From Gomphosphaeria aponina SAG 52.96 = DSM 107014 (lineage in GTDB: Bacteria > Cyanobacteriota > Cyanobacteriia > Cyanobacteriales > Gomphosphaeriaceae), in contig JADQBC010000013.1 of NCBI GenBank assembly GCA_016903655.1, forward strand, positions 1 to 41,047: DNA of 41,047 nucleotides, in the 5' to 3' direction. Below, in pieces: positions 26,621 through 35,690 of this stretch. The translations under genes and the position numbers were made by a program. The notes under the pieces are model-generated. The model saw nothing but the letters and a program-made list of their open reading frames with translations, was not told the origin of the DNA and did not search any database. Every line of letters starts with the position of its first letter. Position 1 is the stretch's first letter.

Positions 26621-28507
26621 ATGTGCGGGATAGTAGGTTATATAGGCACACAACCAGCCACAGAAATTTTAATGGCAGGTTTAGAAAGATTAGAATATCG
26701 AGGTTATGATTCTGCAGGTTTAGCAACAGTTTTAGAGGGAAAAATTCACTGTATCCGCGCCAAAGGCAAACTAAAAAACCTCCGCTCAAAATTAGCAGAA
26801 GCAATCAATCCCTCTCAAATTGGCATCGGACATACTCGCTGGGCAACACACGGTAAACCAGAAGAATATAATGCCCATCCCCACCTAGATATGACACGGC
26901 GGGTTGCTGTGGTGCAAAATGGCATAGTAGAAAACTATCAGGAATTGCGCTCAGAATTAAAAAGTAAAGGCCATGAGTTCCTTTCGGATACAGATACAGA
27001 AGTAATTCCCCACCTAATCGCCGAGTATTTATCTACAACTACTGAGCTAGATGGTTTTTTCAAAGCAGTACAACAGACAGTAAATAGACTTTCTGGAGCA
27101 TTTGCCATCGCCGTAGTTTGTGCAGACTACCCAGATGAATTAATAGTAGCTCGACAACAAGCACCCTTAGTCCTCGGTTTTGGTCAAGGAGAATTTTTCT
27201 GTGCTTCAGATGTAACAGCGATCGTACCCCATACCCGTGCGGTACTTACATTGGAAAATGGAGAAATAGCAAAGCTGACACCTCTAGGAGTAGAGGTGTA
27301 TAACTTTAAAGGCGATCGCCTGCGCAAAGCACCCCGCACCCTAGACTGGAATCCCATTATTGTGGAAAAACAGGGCTTCCGTCACTTCATGCTCAAAGAA
27401 ATCTACGAGCAACCAGGAGTAGTCAGGAATTGTTTAGAAGCTTATCTCAACAGTAATTGGCATTTGGAAGATCACCCAAATTTTAGTCCCATTAATCTGG
27501 GTTTACCCCCACAATTCTCAGAAAATTTAGAACAGATCCAGATTCTTGCCTGTGGTACTAGCTGGCACGCCAGTTTAGTCGGCAAGTACTTACTCGAACA
27601 ACTAGCAGGTATTCCCACAATGGTGCAATATGCCTCAGAATTTCGCTATGCACCAGCACCAATAACCGCCAATACCCTAACCATCGGTGTAACTCAATCA
27701 GGAGAAACAGCGGATACACTAGCCGCCCTAGAAACAGAAAAACAACGGCGAAGTGGCTTAGAAGCTAAGTTTCAGGCTAGAATCTTGGGAATTACAAATC
27801 GACCAGAAAGTAGTTTAGGTCAAATAGTTGATCGCCTAATTGATACCCAAGCAGGTATAGAAATCGGTGTAGCAGCAACTAAAACCTTTGTCTCCCAATT
27901 GATGGCCTTTTATTTTCTCAGTCTGGATTTTGCTTATGCACGTCAAACAATTACCCAGGAGAAAATTGCAGCAATAATTAAAGGTTTATCTCAACTTCCC
28001 GCCCAAATTGAGTTAATTTTGGAAAGTCAAGAGCGGTATATTGAAGAAATAGCTCACGAATTTAGCGAAACAAAGGATTTTATCTTTTTAGGTCGGGGAA
28101 TAAATTTCCCGATAGCTTTAGAAGGCGCATTGAAATTAAAAGAAGTCAGTTATATTCACGCAGAAGGCTATCCCGCAGGAGAAATGAAACATGGTCCAAT
28201 CGCATTATTGGATGCAAAAGTACCAGTAGTAGCGATCGCCATGCCCGGGGATGTATATGAAAAAGTAATTTCCAACGCTCAGGAAGCAAAAGCCAGAGAT
28301 GCTCGTATTATTGGCGTATCTTCCATGAATAAAAATGAAGCCAGCTCAATTTTTGACAACTTATTATCAGTACCAGCCATAGAAGAAATACTCTCACCAA
28401 TGCTCACGGTAATTCCCTTGCAACTACTAGCCTATCATATAGCAGCAAGACGAGGCTTAGACGTTGACCAACCCAGAAACTTAGCCAAATCAGTCACAGT
28501 AGAATAG
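26621..28507 (+). CDS. glmS: Glutamine--fructose-6-phosphate aminotransferase (628 aa)
   Basis: Makes glucosamine-6-phosphate from fructose-6-phosphate and glutamine, the first step to UDP-GlcNAc. MCGIVGYIG gives the N-terminal nucleophile Cys2 after Met removal. The class II amidotransferase domain (to about 240) contains GIGHTRWATHGKPEEYNAHP and VVQNGIVENY; the two SIS isomerase domains contain ILACGTSWHASLVGKYLLE, GVTQSGETADTLAAL and IFLGRGINFPIALEGALKLKE. The protein ends with the invariant [16 protein letters not shown] strong GGAGGGG site precedes the ATG. Bases 28320-28506 recur, degraded, at 29474-29636 (see findings). No glmS ribozyme-like structure was seen in the short leader, which is a heptamer array. 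Confidence 0.97.
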   Translation: MCGIVGYIGTQPATEILMAGLERLEYRGYDSAGLATVLEGKIHCIRAKGKLKNLRSKLAEAINPSQIGIGHTRWATHGKPEEYNAHPHLDMTRRVAVVQNGIVENYQELRSELKSKGHEFLSDTDTEVIPHLIAEYLSTTTELDGFFKAVQQTVNRLSGAFAIAVVCADYPDELIVARQQAPLVLGFGQGEFFCASDVTAIVPHTRAVLTLENGEIAKLTPLGVEVYNFKGDRLRKAPRTLDWNPIIVEKQGFRHFMLKEIYEQPGVVRNCLEAYLNSNWHLEDHPNFSPINLGLPPQFSENLEQIQILACGTSWHASLVGKYLLEQLAGIPTMVQYASEFRYAPAPITANTLTIGVTQSGETADTLAALETEKQRRSGLEAKFQARILGITNRPESSLGQIVDRLIDTQAGIEIGVAATKTFVSQLMAFYFLSLDFAYARQTITQEKIAAIIKGLSQLPAQIELILESQERYIEEIAHEFSETKDFIFLGRGINFPIALEGALKLKEVSYIHAEGYPAGEMKHGPIALLDAKVPVVAIAMPGDVYEKVISNAQEAKARDARIIGVSSMNKNEASSIFDNLLSVPAIEEILSPMLTVIPLQLLAYHIAARRGLDVDQPRNLAKSVTVE

Positions 28508-28530
28508 TAATTAAATTAGTGATTGTAGGA

Positions 28531-28580
28531 TGGGTTAGGCGGCAATTAATTCAAAATTCACACCCTAATTTCCTAACCCA
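28531..28580. repeat. Inverted repeat after glmS
   Basis: TGGGTTAGG (28531-28539) and CCTAACCCA (28572-28580) are exact reverse complements separated by an AT-rich loop. Short GGGTTAGG...CCTAACCC palindromes are frequent dispersed repeats in cyanobacterial genomes. It may act as the glmS transcript end, although no T-run follows. It is inside the segment bracketed by the glmS 3'-end repeats. Confidence 0.6.
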
Positions 28581-28621
28581 CCAGAATAGACTCTTTCAGC
28601 ATTAATAATTATTTTCAAATT

Positions 28622-28739
28622 ATGAAATACAAAACATATAAAGCTAGCATCGAATATGAAGAAGAAGACCGCTTATTTGTCGGTAGAGTTAGCTTCAAAA
28701 CACAGTTTCATTGAAAAAATCCTACAAAAAGCAGTTTAA
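28622..28739 (+). pseudogene. HicB-type antitoxin remnant, internal deletion and frameshift
   Basis: From ATG 28622 the frame reads MKYKTYKASIEYEEEDRLFV then GRV, the N terminus of HicB-family antitoxins (partial RNase-H-like fold), and stops at 28712-28714. Another frame across the same stretch ends HSFIEKILQKAV before TAA 28737-28739, which matches the C-terminal helix of the same family's ribbon-helix-helix part. The middle (roughly 60-80 residues in intact members) is gone. No HicA toxin gene is visible. This is a fossil within the small toxin-antitoxin island. Confidence 0.65.
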
Positions 28740-29011
28740 TAACCTGATTAAGAAAGAGTTGGCGCGCACTTAATTTGTCTAGATATTTATGCAGTAAAGG
28801 AGAAAAATAATGGCACACTGGTCATTAACAGTATCATCGGAAACGGATCAACGTTTACGGGCATTCTTAGAACAACAAGGAGCAAAAAAAAGTAGCCTTT
28901 CACAATATGTTGAAGAAGCAGTAAAACAAAGATTGAGCTTTGAGGAAACAGTAGCCCGTGTTCAAGAACGCAATTTGTGTTATTCCGAAGAAGAAATTGA
29001 AGAAGCCATAG

Positions 29012-29637
<626 letters not shown>

Positions 29638-29729
29638 TTGTTCGTTTGGAATACTTGGAATGTTTTAGAGTGAGAAATTGAATCAAACATCATATAATCA
29701 TAAGGATTCTCTAAGGTTCAAATTAATAG

Positions 29730-29757
29730 TTGACAAAAATAGGGAAAGTGCTAAAAT
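29730..29757 (+). promoter_or_regulatory. Sigma-70-type promoter for the exopolysaccharide operon
   Basis: TTGACA (29730-29735), a 16-base spacer and TAAAAT (29752-29757), 43 bases before the PssD-like start. The -35 is a perfect consensus and the -10 differs at one position. It lies outside the glmS 3'-end duplicate. Confidence 0.6.
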
Positions 29758-29800
29758 CACGGTAAAAATTACTGAGCATCAAAGAGTATGAGGAGTGGCA

Positions 29801-30289
29801 ATGAGAGTGCAAAAAAAAGCGAAAAAGAGAGTTTTGGCAGTATCCTCTAGTGGTGGACACTGGGCAGAGCTAGTCCGTCTATCCCCAGCATTTGCTAACC
29901 ATGATGTGATCTTCGTGATAGCTACCCCCAAGGAATATGCTGACGCATATAATTTAAGTGATTATGCCAAGGGCGGTAAAATAATTACAATTAATGATGC
30001 CAATCGTTGGGACAAAGTAGGCTTAATCCAGATGTTGATTCAGTTAATTAGGATTTTTATCCAAGTAAGACCTGATGTAGTGATTTCCACAGGAGCAGCA
30101 TCAGGTTTTTTTGCAGTTTGTTTAGGGAAATTGTTGCGGGCAAAAACAATTTGGGTTGATAGTATCGCTAATGCGGAACAACTTTCGATGTCTGGTCAAT
30201 TGGCGGGAAAGTATGCGGATTTGTGGTTAACCCAATGGCCACACCTTGAAAGGAATGTGGGCCCTTACTATAGAGGAGATGTATTATGA
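29801..30289 (+). CDS. PssD/EpsF (Alg14-like) glycosyltransferase membrane subunit (162 aa)
   Basis: The Alg14-like half of a split GT28-type glycosyltransferase: it anchors the catalytic half to the membrane and completes its active site. RVLAVSSSGGHWAELVRLSP (10-29) is the conserved Gly-rich start; KVGLIQMLIQLIRIFIQVRPDVVISTGAASG (about 73-103) and TIWVDSIANAEQLSMSG follow family order. The ATG at 29801 is chosen over GTG 29795 because GAGGAG (29790-29795) is correctly spaced for it. The stop overlaps the next start (ATGA at 30286-30289), so the two subunits are translationally coupled and surely act as a heterodimer, adding an early sugar to the lipid-linked repeat unit. Confidence 0.9.
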   Translation: MRVQKKAKKRVLAVSSSGGHWAELVRLSPAFANHDVIFVIATPKEYADAYNLSDYAKGGKIITINDANRWDKVGLIQMLIQLIRIFIQVRPDVVISTGAASGFFAVCLGKLLRAKTIWVDSIANAEQLSMSGQLAGKYADLWLTQWPHLERNVGPYYRGDVL

Positions 30290-30759
30290 TTTTCCTGACG
30301 GTTGGTAGTCAATTGCCATTTGAACGTTTGGTGCGAGTTGTAGATGAATGGGCAGCAGTGAATAACCAAAAAGTGCAGGCTCAAATTGGTAAGTCTCAAT
30401 ATCAACCCAAATATATAAAAGGGGTAGATTTTATTCAACCTCGGCAGTACGATAAACTCTTTAAGAAGGCTAGGGTGGTAATTGCTCATGCAGGGACAGG
30501 AGTGATTATGAATGCTCTGGAGCTGCAAAAACCGATTATTGTCATGCCAAGACAAGAAAAATTCTTGGAACATAGAAACGACCACCAAATGGCTACAGCA
30601 ATTCGCTTTAAAGAGCTACTGGGGGTGTATGTGGCGATGAATGAAGAAGAACTTGGAAACTGGTTGGGAAAAATTAATGAACTGAAAGGAGGTTATAAGA
30701 TTCAGCCTTATGCTTCAGGAAAAATACTAGAAGCAATAACTGAGTTGATCAACGCTTGA
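30286..30759 (+). CDS. PssE/EpsF-partner (Alg13-like) glycosyltransferase catalytic subunit (157 aa)
   Basis: GT28 C-terminal domain acting with the preceding Alg14-like protein. The MIFLTVGSQLPFERLVRVVD start, the central VIAHAGTGVIMNALELQKPIIVMPRQEKFLEH (donor nucleotide-sugar binding; His in AHAG) and NDHQMATAI are the family signature. GTGVIMNALEL is the GxG-like loop contacting UDP-sugar. Cytoplasmic, peripheral. The last 23 codons recur as a diverged copy downstream at 30851-30919. Confidence 0.92.
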   Translation: MIFLTVGSQLPFERLVRVVDEWAAVNNQKVQAQIGKSQYQPKYIKGVDFIQPRQYDKLFKKARVVIAHAGTGVIMNALELQKPIIVMPRQEKFLEHRNDHQMATAIRFKELLGVYVAMNEEELGNWLGKINELKGGYKIQPYASGKILEAITELINA

Positions 30760-30850
30760 GTGGGGTAAAAATAATTACACAAAAAATATGATGTTGGCTA
30801 TTGTAGTTAGAGCCAAAAAGTAATAATAGGGATTTTGAAGAAATCAAAAA

Positions 30851-30919
30851 GGAGGTTATAAGATTCAGGCTTATGCTTCAGGAAAAATACTAAAAGCTAT
30901 AAATGAGGTGATTAACGCT
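30851..30919 (+). repeat. Diverged duplicate of the PssE-like 3' end, with a REP-like palindrome after it
   Basis: 30851-30919 matches 30688-30756 with 6 differences in 69 bases and would read GGYKIQAYASGKILKAINEV onward. The 480-base gap it sits in (30760-31240) also has a second pair of related blocks, 30791-30809 and 31069-31087 (ATGTTGGCTATTGTAGTTA against ATGTTGGGTATTGTAGTTA), each followed by GAAGAAATCAAAAA. A palindromic CCCTCAC (30948-30954)/GTGAGGG (30971-30977) with AG-rich flanks resembles a common cyanobacterial dispersed repeat. Heptamer motifs occupy 31181-31236, ending just before the next start codon. No gene is called in this gap. Confidence 0.8.
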
Positions 30920-31240
30920 ATAGCGCTCATAAATGAATCGTGAAAAACCCTCACCCCCAGCTCCTCTGGTGTGAGGGAGAGGGGAGTTAAATAACATTTC
31001 ACAAGTGATTTAGATTCGCTATAGATGGCTAGTGAGACTGTGATACTCATAATTAAATGAGGACTATAATGTTGGGTATTGTAGTTAACTTTTTTTAAAA
31101 AGTAGAGGTTGAAGAAATCAAAAATGTAATCAAAAAAAAAATGATGCAAAAAAATCAAATATTAACCTGAGCAAGTAGAATGGTTAATGGGAAAAATCAA
31201 CCATCAATAATGAACAATTAACCATCAACAATCAACATAT

Positions 31241-32452
31241 ATGAGTAAGGCATTGATAGAAGACGTAAACCAAAAAGAAGAAAAACTAAATAAAGGCTAT
31301 GATGGAATTATTTGCATGGGTGGAGAAGATTGGTGGTATCACAATCGGGGACACTATGATATGCAAATGATGCGAGAATTTAGTAAAGATGTGCCAGTGA
31401 TATATGTAAATTCAATAGGTACTCGGTTTCCCAAAGTAGGGGAAGGAAAAGTATTTTTGGCGAGGGCAATGCGGAAGTTAAAAAGCCTAAGTCGTGGTCT
31501 GGTGAAAGTGAGGGAAAAATATTGGGTATTGACTCCCTTTGCATTGCCAGGTTCTGTGGGGAATAAATTAACAAGTTGGGTGTTTCCCTTGCAGATAAAA
31601 ATGGCAGCGAAAAAATGTGGGATTAGTAAACCATTGTTATGGGTAACTTGTCCACCAGGAGTAAAAGTAATGGAAAAACTGCCCATTCAAGGTTTAGTAT
31701 ATCAAAGAACAGATAAACACGAAGCATACCCAGATGTAAATAGGGAAGAGATACTGAGATTTGATCAGATACTAAAAGAGCATGGAGATGTGGTAATTTA
31801 TTGCAATAAACAGCTATTTGATGAAGAAAAAAACCAATGCAAGCAAGCGTTGTATGTAGATCATGGGGTGGATTATGAGCGCTTTGTAGCAGCAGGAGAC
31901 AATAAAGAGGGAGAGCCAGCAGATGTTAAGGATATTCCACACCCGCGTGTGGGTTTGATTGGAGAAATTGAAGAATATAAAATAGATAGGAAACTATTTG
32001 TTGAGGTGATAGGGAGATTGCAGGAAGTTCAGTTTGTTCATATTGGTGATTGCTCCTTACCAGATGGATGGTGTCCATATGCTAATTTAACAATGCTCGG
32101 AAGGAAAGAATATGAAACTGTAGCAGATTATATGGCAGCATGCGATGTCTTAATTATCCCTTTAAACCAAGGAGAGTGGGCGCAAGCTTCTAATCCAGTG
32201 AAATTAAAAGAGTATTTAGCAGTTGGGCGACCAGTGGTGAGTGCTCCTTTTCCCGAGTTGGAGAATTATCAGGGAGTGGTGAAGGTGGCTAAGGGAACAG
32301 ATGAATTTGTGCAGGGAATTTTACAGGCACTCGCAGAGCAGACAGAACCAAGTAGCCGACGGCAGCGAGTGGAAAAAGAAACCTGGGAAGAAAAAGGGAA
32401 AACGGTGCTTCGGTGTTTAGAAGAGTTGGGAGTAAAATATATAAATAACTGA
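31241..32452 (+). CDS. GT4-like glycosyltransferase (403 aa)
   Basis: Retaining glycosyltransferase of GT-B fold, similar to TuaH-like 'glycosyltransferase family 1' proteins of exopolysaccharide clusters. N-terminal domain: DGIICMGGEDWWYHNRGHYD (20-40), an acceptor-side pattern. C-terminal domain: PHPRVGLIGEIEEYKIDRKLF (about 229-250), CDVLIIPLNQGEW and SNPVKLKEYLAVGRPVVSAPFPEL (about 318-341), where the E-x7-E-like KEYLAVG segment binds the donor nucleotide sugar. The linker is charged. The start ATG at 31241 lies directly after heptamer motifs without a ribosome site. Part of the exopolysaccharide operon; sugar unknown. Confidence 0.85.
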   Translation: MSKALIEDVNQKEEKLNKGYDGIICMGGEDWWYHNRGHYDMQMMREFSKDVPVIYVNSIGTRFPKVGEGKVFLARAMRKLKSLSRGLVKVREKYWVLTPFALPGSVGNKLTSWVFPLQIKMAAKKCGISKPLLWVTCPPGVKVMEKLPIQGLVYQRTDKHEAYPDVNREEILRFDQILKEHGDVVIYCNKQLFDEEKNQCKQALYVDHGVDYERFVAAGDNKEGEPADVKDIPHPRVGLIGEIEEYKIDRKLFVEVIGRLQEVQFVHIGDCSLPDGWCPYANLTMLGRKEYETVADYMAACDVLIIPLNQGEWAQASNPVKLKEYLAVGRPVVSAPFPELENYQGVVKVAKGTDEFVQGILQALAEQTEPSSRRQRVEKETWEEKGKTVLRCLEELGVKYINN

Positions 32453-32578
32453 GTAGGAATAGGTTGTGCTAGTTTAGGGTTAGTCGGGGCAGGTGGGAAA
32501 AAATATGCAGTAAACTAGAAAAAAACAAAATCTGCATCAAAAAATAATATAGATAAGGTAAAAACAAGGTAGGTAAAA

Positions 32579-34684
32579 ATGGTAGGGAATGAATGGAAAA
32601 CCATAGATTCTGAATCATTGCCAAAACAAAAAAGGGCTAATGGCAATGAGATAGAAGAAGATGGTTTGGATTTAGAAGAATTATTTACGGTACTCCGTCT
32701 AGATAAAGCATTGGCAAGTATGCGACGGCGATGGCTGTTAATGACTGGGGTAACAACAGCAACATTATTGGGAGCTGTGGGGGTGGGTTTACCTACAGCA
32801 TTAACAGATGTGTATGTATCAAAAGTTGAAATCTTGACAGAGCCGACGACTCCAGAAAAAGACCTGGTTTCTTCAGTGTTTGAAACTTTAGGTGATGAGC
32901 AAATCAGAAATCAATTGAGTAGCAACAGGAGAGAAAATTTAGGGGACGAAACCAGGAAAAAGGTTTTAAAAAGTCCAGGACTATTGTCTCCAGTAATCGA
33001 GCAGCTTCAGCAACAATATCCAGGGATGGATTATGAGACACTTGTGGAAAGTCTGAGTGTGGAAATGCTCGTTGAGAACAATGTGCTCGCAGTTGCCTAT
33101 GCTAGTCGAGATCCCAAACAAGTAGAAGATGTAGTAGAGCTGGTAGGTCAAGCATATCTAAACTATTCTCTAGAACAAGAGCTGAAAGATATCCGTCAGG
33201 CGATCGCTTTTGTGGAACAACAGATCCCACAAATACGCTCAAAGGTAAACGAACAGCAAGAAAAAATGCAAAAGTTTCAGCTGGAGTATAATTTAATAGA
33301 TCCAGAAATAACAGTCTCAGAACTGTCAACAAAGATTAATACTCTAGAGCAAAAGCAGATAGATAATAAGCTGCAATTAGATGAAGTTCGTTTAGGTTAT
33401 ACATCCTTAGAAAAGGATTTGGCAGAAAAAACTCCAGACGCGGTAACAGCGATGGCGGTGACTCAAGACCCTAGTTACCAACAAATAATGAATCGGCTGT
33501 TGGAAATAGATATGCAGATTGCTAAAGAATCAGTACTATTTCTCGATGGAAGTCCAAGGATGGAAATTCTGCGCCAAGAGCGGGAAAATATGTTAGGTTT
33601 GCTGCGACGACAACAAGAGCTAGCAAAGGCAGAATTGGCAAGCAAAATTGCAGAATTGGAAGGGCGGACACAAATTCTGAATCAAACTATAGCTCAGTTA
33701 AATGATCAAAGAAATGTGCTGCACAGCGTTGGCGGTGATTATGCTGATATTAAAAGAGATGTGGAAATTGCCAATCAGAATTTGAATGAGTTTTTGGCAT
33801 TACGAGAAGGGTTGCAAATAAAAGCAGAGCAAAGGGAAGCTCCTTGGCAACTCCTGGTACCAGCTAGTGATCCTGAAGCATTGCCGAAAAATTTACGCAG
33901 CTTAAGAGTGAATGTGATTGTAGGCTTAATTTTGGGGCTGTTGTTGGGTGCAGGCTCGGCATTAGTAGTGGATAATTTGAATAAGGTGATTCGTGGAGCC
34001 AAGGAAGTGCAAGAAATTGCCAACTTGCCTTTGTTAGGCTTAATTCCCTTTGAAAAGCAGCTCGGAGCATCAGTACCTACATTACAGACAGGAGCATTTA
34101 AGTCTTTTCACGCAACCTACATGAATATTCGTGTATTAAGTTCTGAAATGCCAATTCGTTCATTGGCGATCGCTTCAGCACTGGGAGGTGAGGGAAAATC
34201 TACGGTCGCAGTACATTTAGCCCAGGCAGCAGCGACAATGGAACAAAGTGTGTTAATAGTTGATACTGATCTGCGGAATCCTAGCATTCATAAGCATTTA
34301 GACCTAGAAAATGAGCAAGGATTGACAGATGTAATCCATAATAATCAGGAGCTAAAAAATGTGATTCAGCAAGTGCCAGGGCATGAAAATCTGTTTGTAA
34401 TAACAGCAGGTTCGATAGCCTCAGATCCAATTCAGACTTTTTCGGCTCAGAAAATGAAGGAAGTGATGGAGAAATTGGAAGCTAATTTTGATTTAGTTGT
34501 CTATGACACACCGTCACTTTTGGATTGTGCAGATACCTATATTCTGGCTCCCCATACAAGTGGGGTGGTGTTAGTGGCAGGTTTAGGGAAGCTGAAACCT
34601 CTAGCCTTAGAACAAGCTATCGATGAGTTAAAGGGAGTGGGAACTCCAATTTTAGGCACTGTTGTTAATCAGGTAGTTAAATAA
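32579..34684 (+). CDS. Wzc/GumC-like polysaccharide co-polymerase fused to a BY-kinase-type ATPase (701 aa)
   Basis: Controls chain length and export of polysaccharide in the inner membrane. Cytoplasmic N-terminal stretch (1-50), transmembrane helix about 52-75, Wzz-type periplasmic domain with long coiled coil (about 180-420), second helix about 442-462, then an ATPase: Walker A GGEGKST at 536-542, Walker A' VLIVDTDLRNP and Walker B LVVYDTPSL. Bacterial tyrosine kinases carry a Tyr-rich tail after this domain; here the protein ends NQVVK with no Tyr cluster, so autophosphorylation on the tail is not possible in the usual way. Ribosome site weak (AGGTAGG). Follows the glycosyltransferase gene by 126 bases. 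Confidence 0.92.
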   Translation: MVGNEWKTIDSESLPKQKRANGNEIEEDGLDLEELFTVLRLDKALASMRRRWLLMTGVTTATLLGAVGVGLPTALTDVYVSKVEILTEPTTPEKDLVSSVFETLGDEQIRNQLSSNRRENLGDETRKKVLKSPGLLSPVIEQLQQQYPGMDYETLVESLSVEMLVENNVLAVAYASRDPKQVEDVVELVGQAYLNYSLEQELKDIRQAIAFVEQQIPQIRSKVNEQQEKMQKFQLEYNLIDPEITVSELSTKINTLEQKQIDNKLQLDEVRLGYTSLEKDLAEKTPDAVTAMAVTQDPSYQQIMNRLLEIDMQIAKESVLFLDGSPRMEILRQERENMLGLLRRQQELAKAELASKIAELEGRTQILNQTIAQLNDQRNVLHSVGGDYADIKRDVEIANQNLNEFLALREGLQIKAEQREAPWQLLVPASDPEALPKNLRSLRVNVIVGLILGLLLGAGSALVVDNLNKVIRGAKEVQEIANLPLLGLIPFEKQLGASVPTLQTGAFKSFHATYMNIRVLSSEMPIRSLAIASALGGEGKSTVAVHLAQAAATMEQSVLIVDTDLRNPSIHKHLDLENEQGLTDVIHNNQELKNVIQQVPGHENLFVITAGSIASDPIQTFSAQKMKEVMEKLEANFDLVVYDTPSLLDCADTYILAPHTSGVVLVAGLGKLKPLALEQAIDELKGVGTPILGTVVNQVVK

Positions 34685-34774
34685 TTTTAGCCTGCGAGCA
34701 ACGCCAGAGTTTTGCATCAAGGGAGATAATCAAGGGGAGAGCTGGGCTTTTTATCAATGTCTCCCTTAAATTTT

Positions 34775-35452
34775 TTATTCAAAAGTGTATTGGAAGTAGT
34801 TGATATCTTTTTGAAAGTATTCAGCTACTAAAGCAGCAGATTTTTGATCATAGTAAGATTGATAACCTCTTTGGCGGTTTTCTGAGACATTTTTTTGTGG
34901 TAAAACTAATAGATTAGGATCGAGGGCAATTTTTTGGATGATTTCCCTGAAATCCTGTTCAATATTTTCTAGTCGGCCAATTTTATCTACTATGATATTT
35001 CCTTGAGAATCTGTTAAAAAGTCTAAGAGCAAAGGTGGTTGACTATCTAAATGAATTTTGAGAAATTCGGGAAAGTTATAATTATTGGCGAGTTCATAAA
35101 GTTGATGAGTTTTGATTCTTTTGAGAAAAAAATAAAAGCTCAATTGCCAATCCCAAGGGTTTCTCACAAAAGCAAATTTAAAATACTGATTAAATAATTG
35201 CTCCCCTAGATATTCTTTGATTTCTTGAGCGGTAGAATGGTTGTGCAAACCTAAAATATGGCTAAAACCATCATCCTGCCAGCGAAGATTGAATTTTTTA
35301 TTAATTACCATGATCATTCTGCGGGTAAAATCAAAATCATGGAGCAATCTTTCTCTCATTCTTCCATACTTGATTAAACAGTCATTAATTGAGGTGCCCG
35401 CAGTTTTATAAATATGGACAAAAATAAATTTGTGACGGTGAGAAATGATCAT
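34775..35452 (-). CDS. Carbohydrate sulfotransferase, sulfotransferase family 2-like (225 aa)
   Basis: Transfers sulfate from PAPS to a sugar. The 5'-phosphosulfate-binding loop FVHIYKTAGTSI (about 11-22) and the 3'-phosphate site FVRNPWDWQLSFY (about 94-106) are clear, as is a C-terminal basic QKNVSENRQRGYQSYY with YDQKSAALVAEYFQKDI at the end, the standard tail of the family. The start is ATG 35452; a TTG at 35461 in the same frame is less likely. It is the only leftward gene amid rightward cluster genes and overlaps no partner, so it has its own promoter. Its presence implies a sulfated polysaccharide, which is common in cyanobacteria. Confidence 0.85.
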   Translation of the reverse strand: MIISHRHKFIFVHIYKTAGTSINDCLIKYGRMRERLLHDFDFTRRMIMVINKKFNLRWQDDGFSHILGLHNHSTAQEIKEYLGEQLFNQYFKFAFVRNPWDWQLSFYFFLKRIKTHQLYELANNYNFPEFLKIHLDSQPPLLLDFLTDSQGNIIVDKIGRLENIEQDFREIIQKIALDPNLLVLPQKNVSENRQRGYQSYYDQKSAALVAEYFQKDINYFQYTFE

Positions 35453-35589
35453 GGTATTCAATTAATTAATTAATTAAGGATTAAGATACATTAATTACCC
35501 AGATTTGACAAGAGCAGAAGGGAAAATTAGCAAGTTCCCCGAGGAGCAAAAAAATACAAAAAAAAACAATTGGTAGAGTGAAAAAAAAC

Positions 35590-35618
35590 TTGACAAAATG
35601 CTTCCTCTGGGCTAGAAT
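35590..35618 (+). promoter_or_regulatory. Sigma-70-type promoter for the pyruvyl transferase gene
   Basis: TTGACA (35590-35595), a 17-base spacer and TAGAAT (35613-35618). One mismatch in the -10, ideal spacing; 72 bases before the TTG start. It follows an A-rich tract (35571-35588) that could act as an UP-like element. Confidence 0.7.
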
Positions 35619-35690
35619 CCATGAGACATAGAGCGCGATATCATGGGCTGTTCTGAGAAAACTGGAGAAAATTAAATTAGGGGGTGTATT

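Noticed and set aside
30871-31158. 95-codon leftward ORF in the gap after the PssE-like gene
   Set aside because: It runs antisense through duplicated fragments and palindromes and has no coding character.
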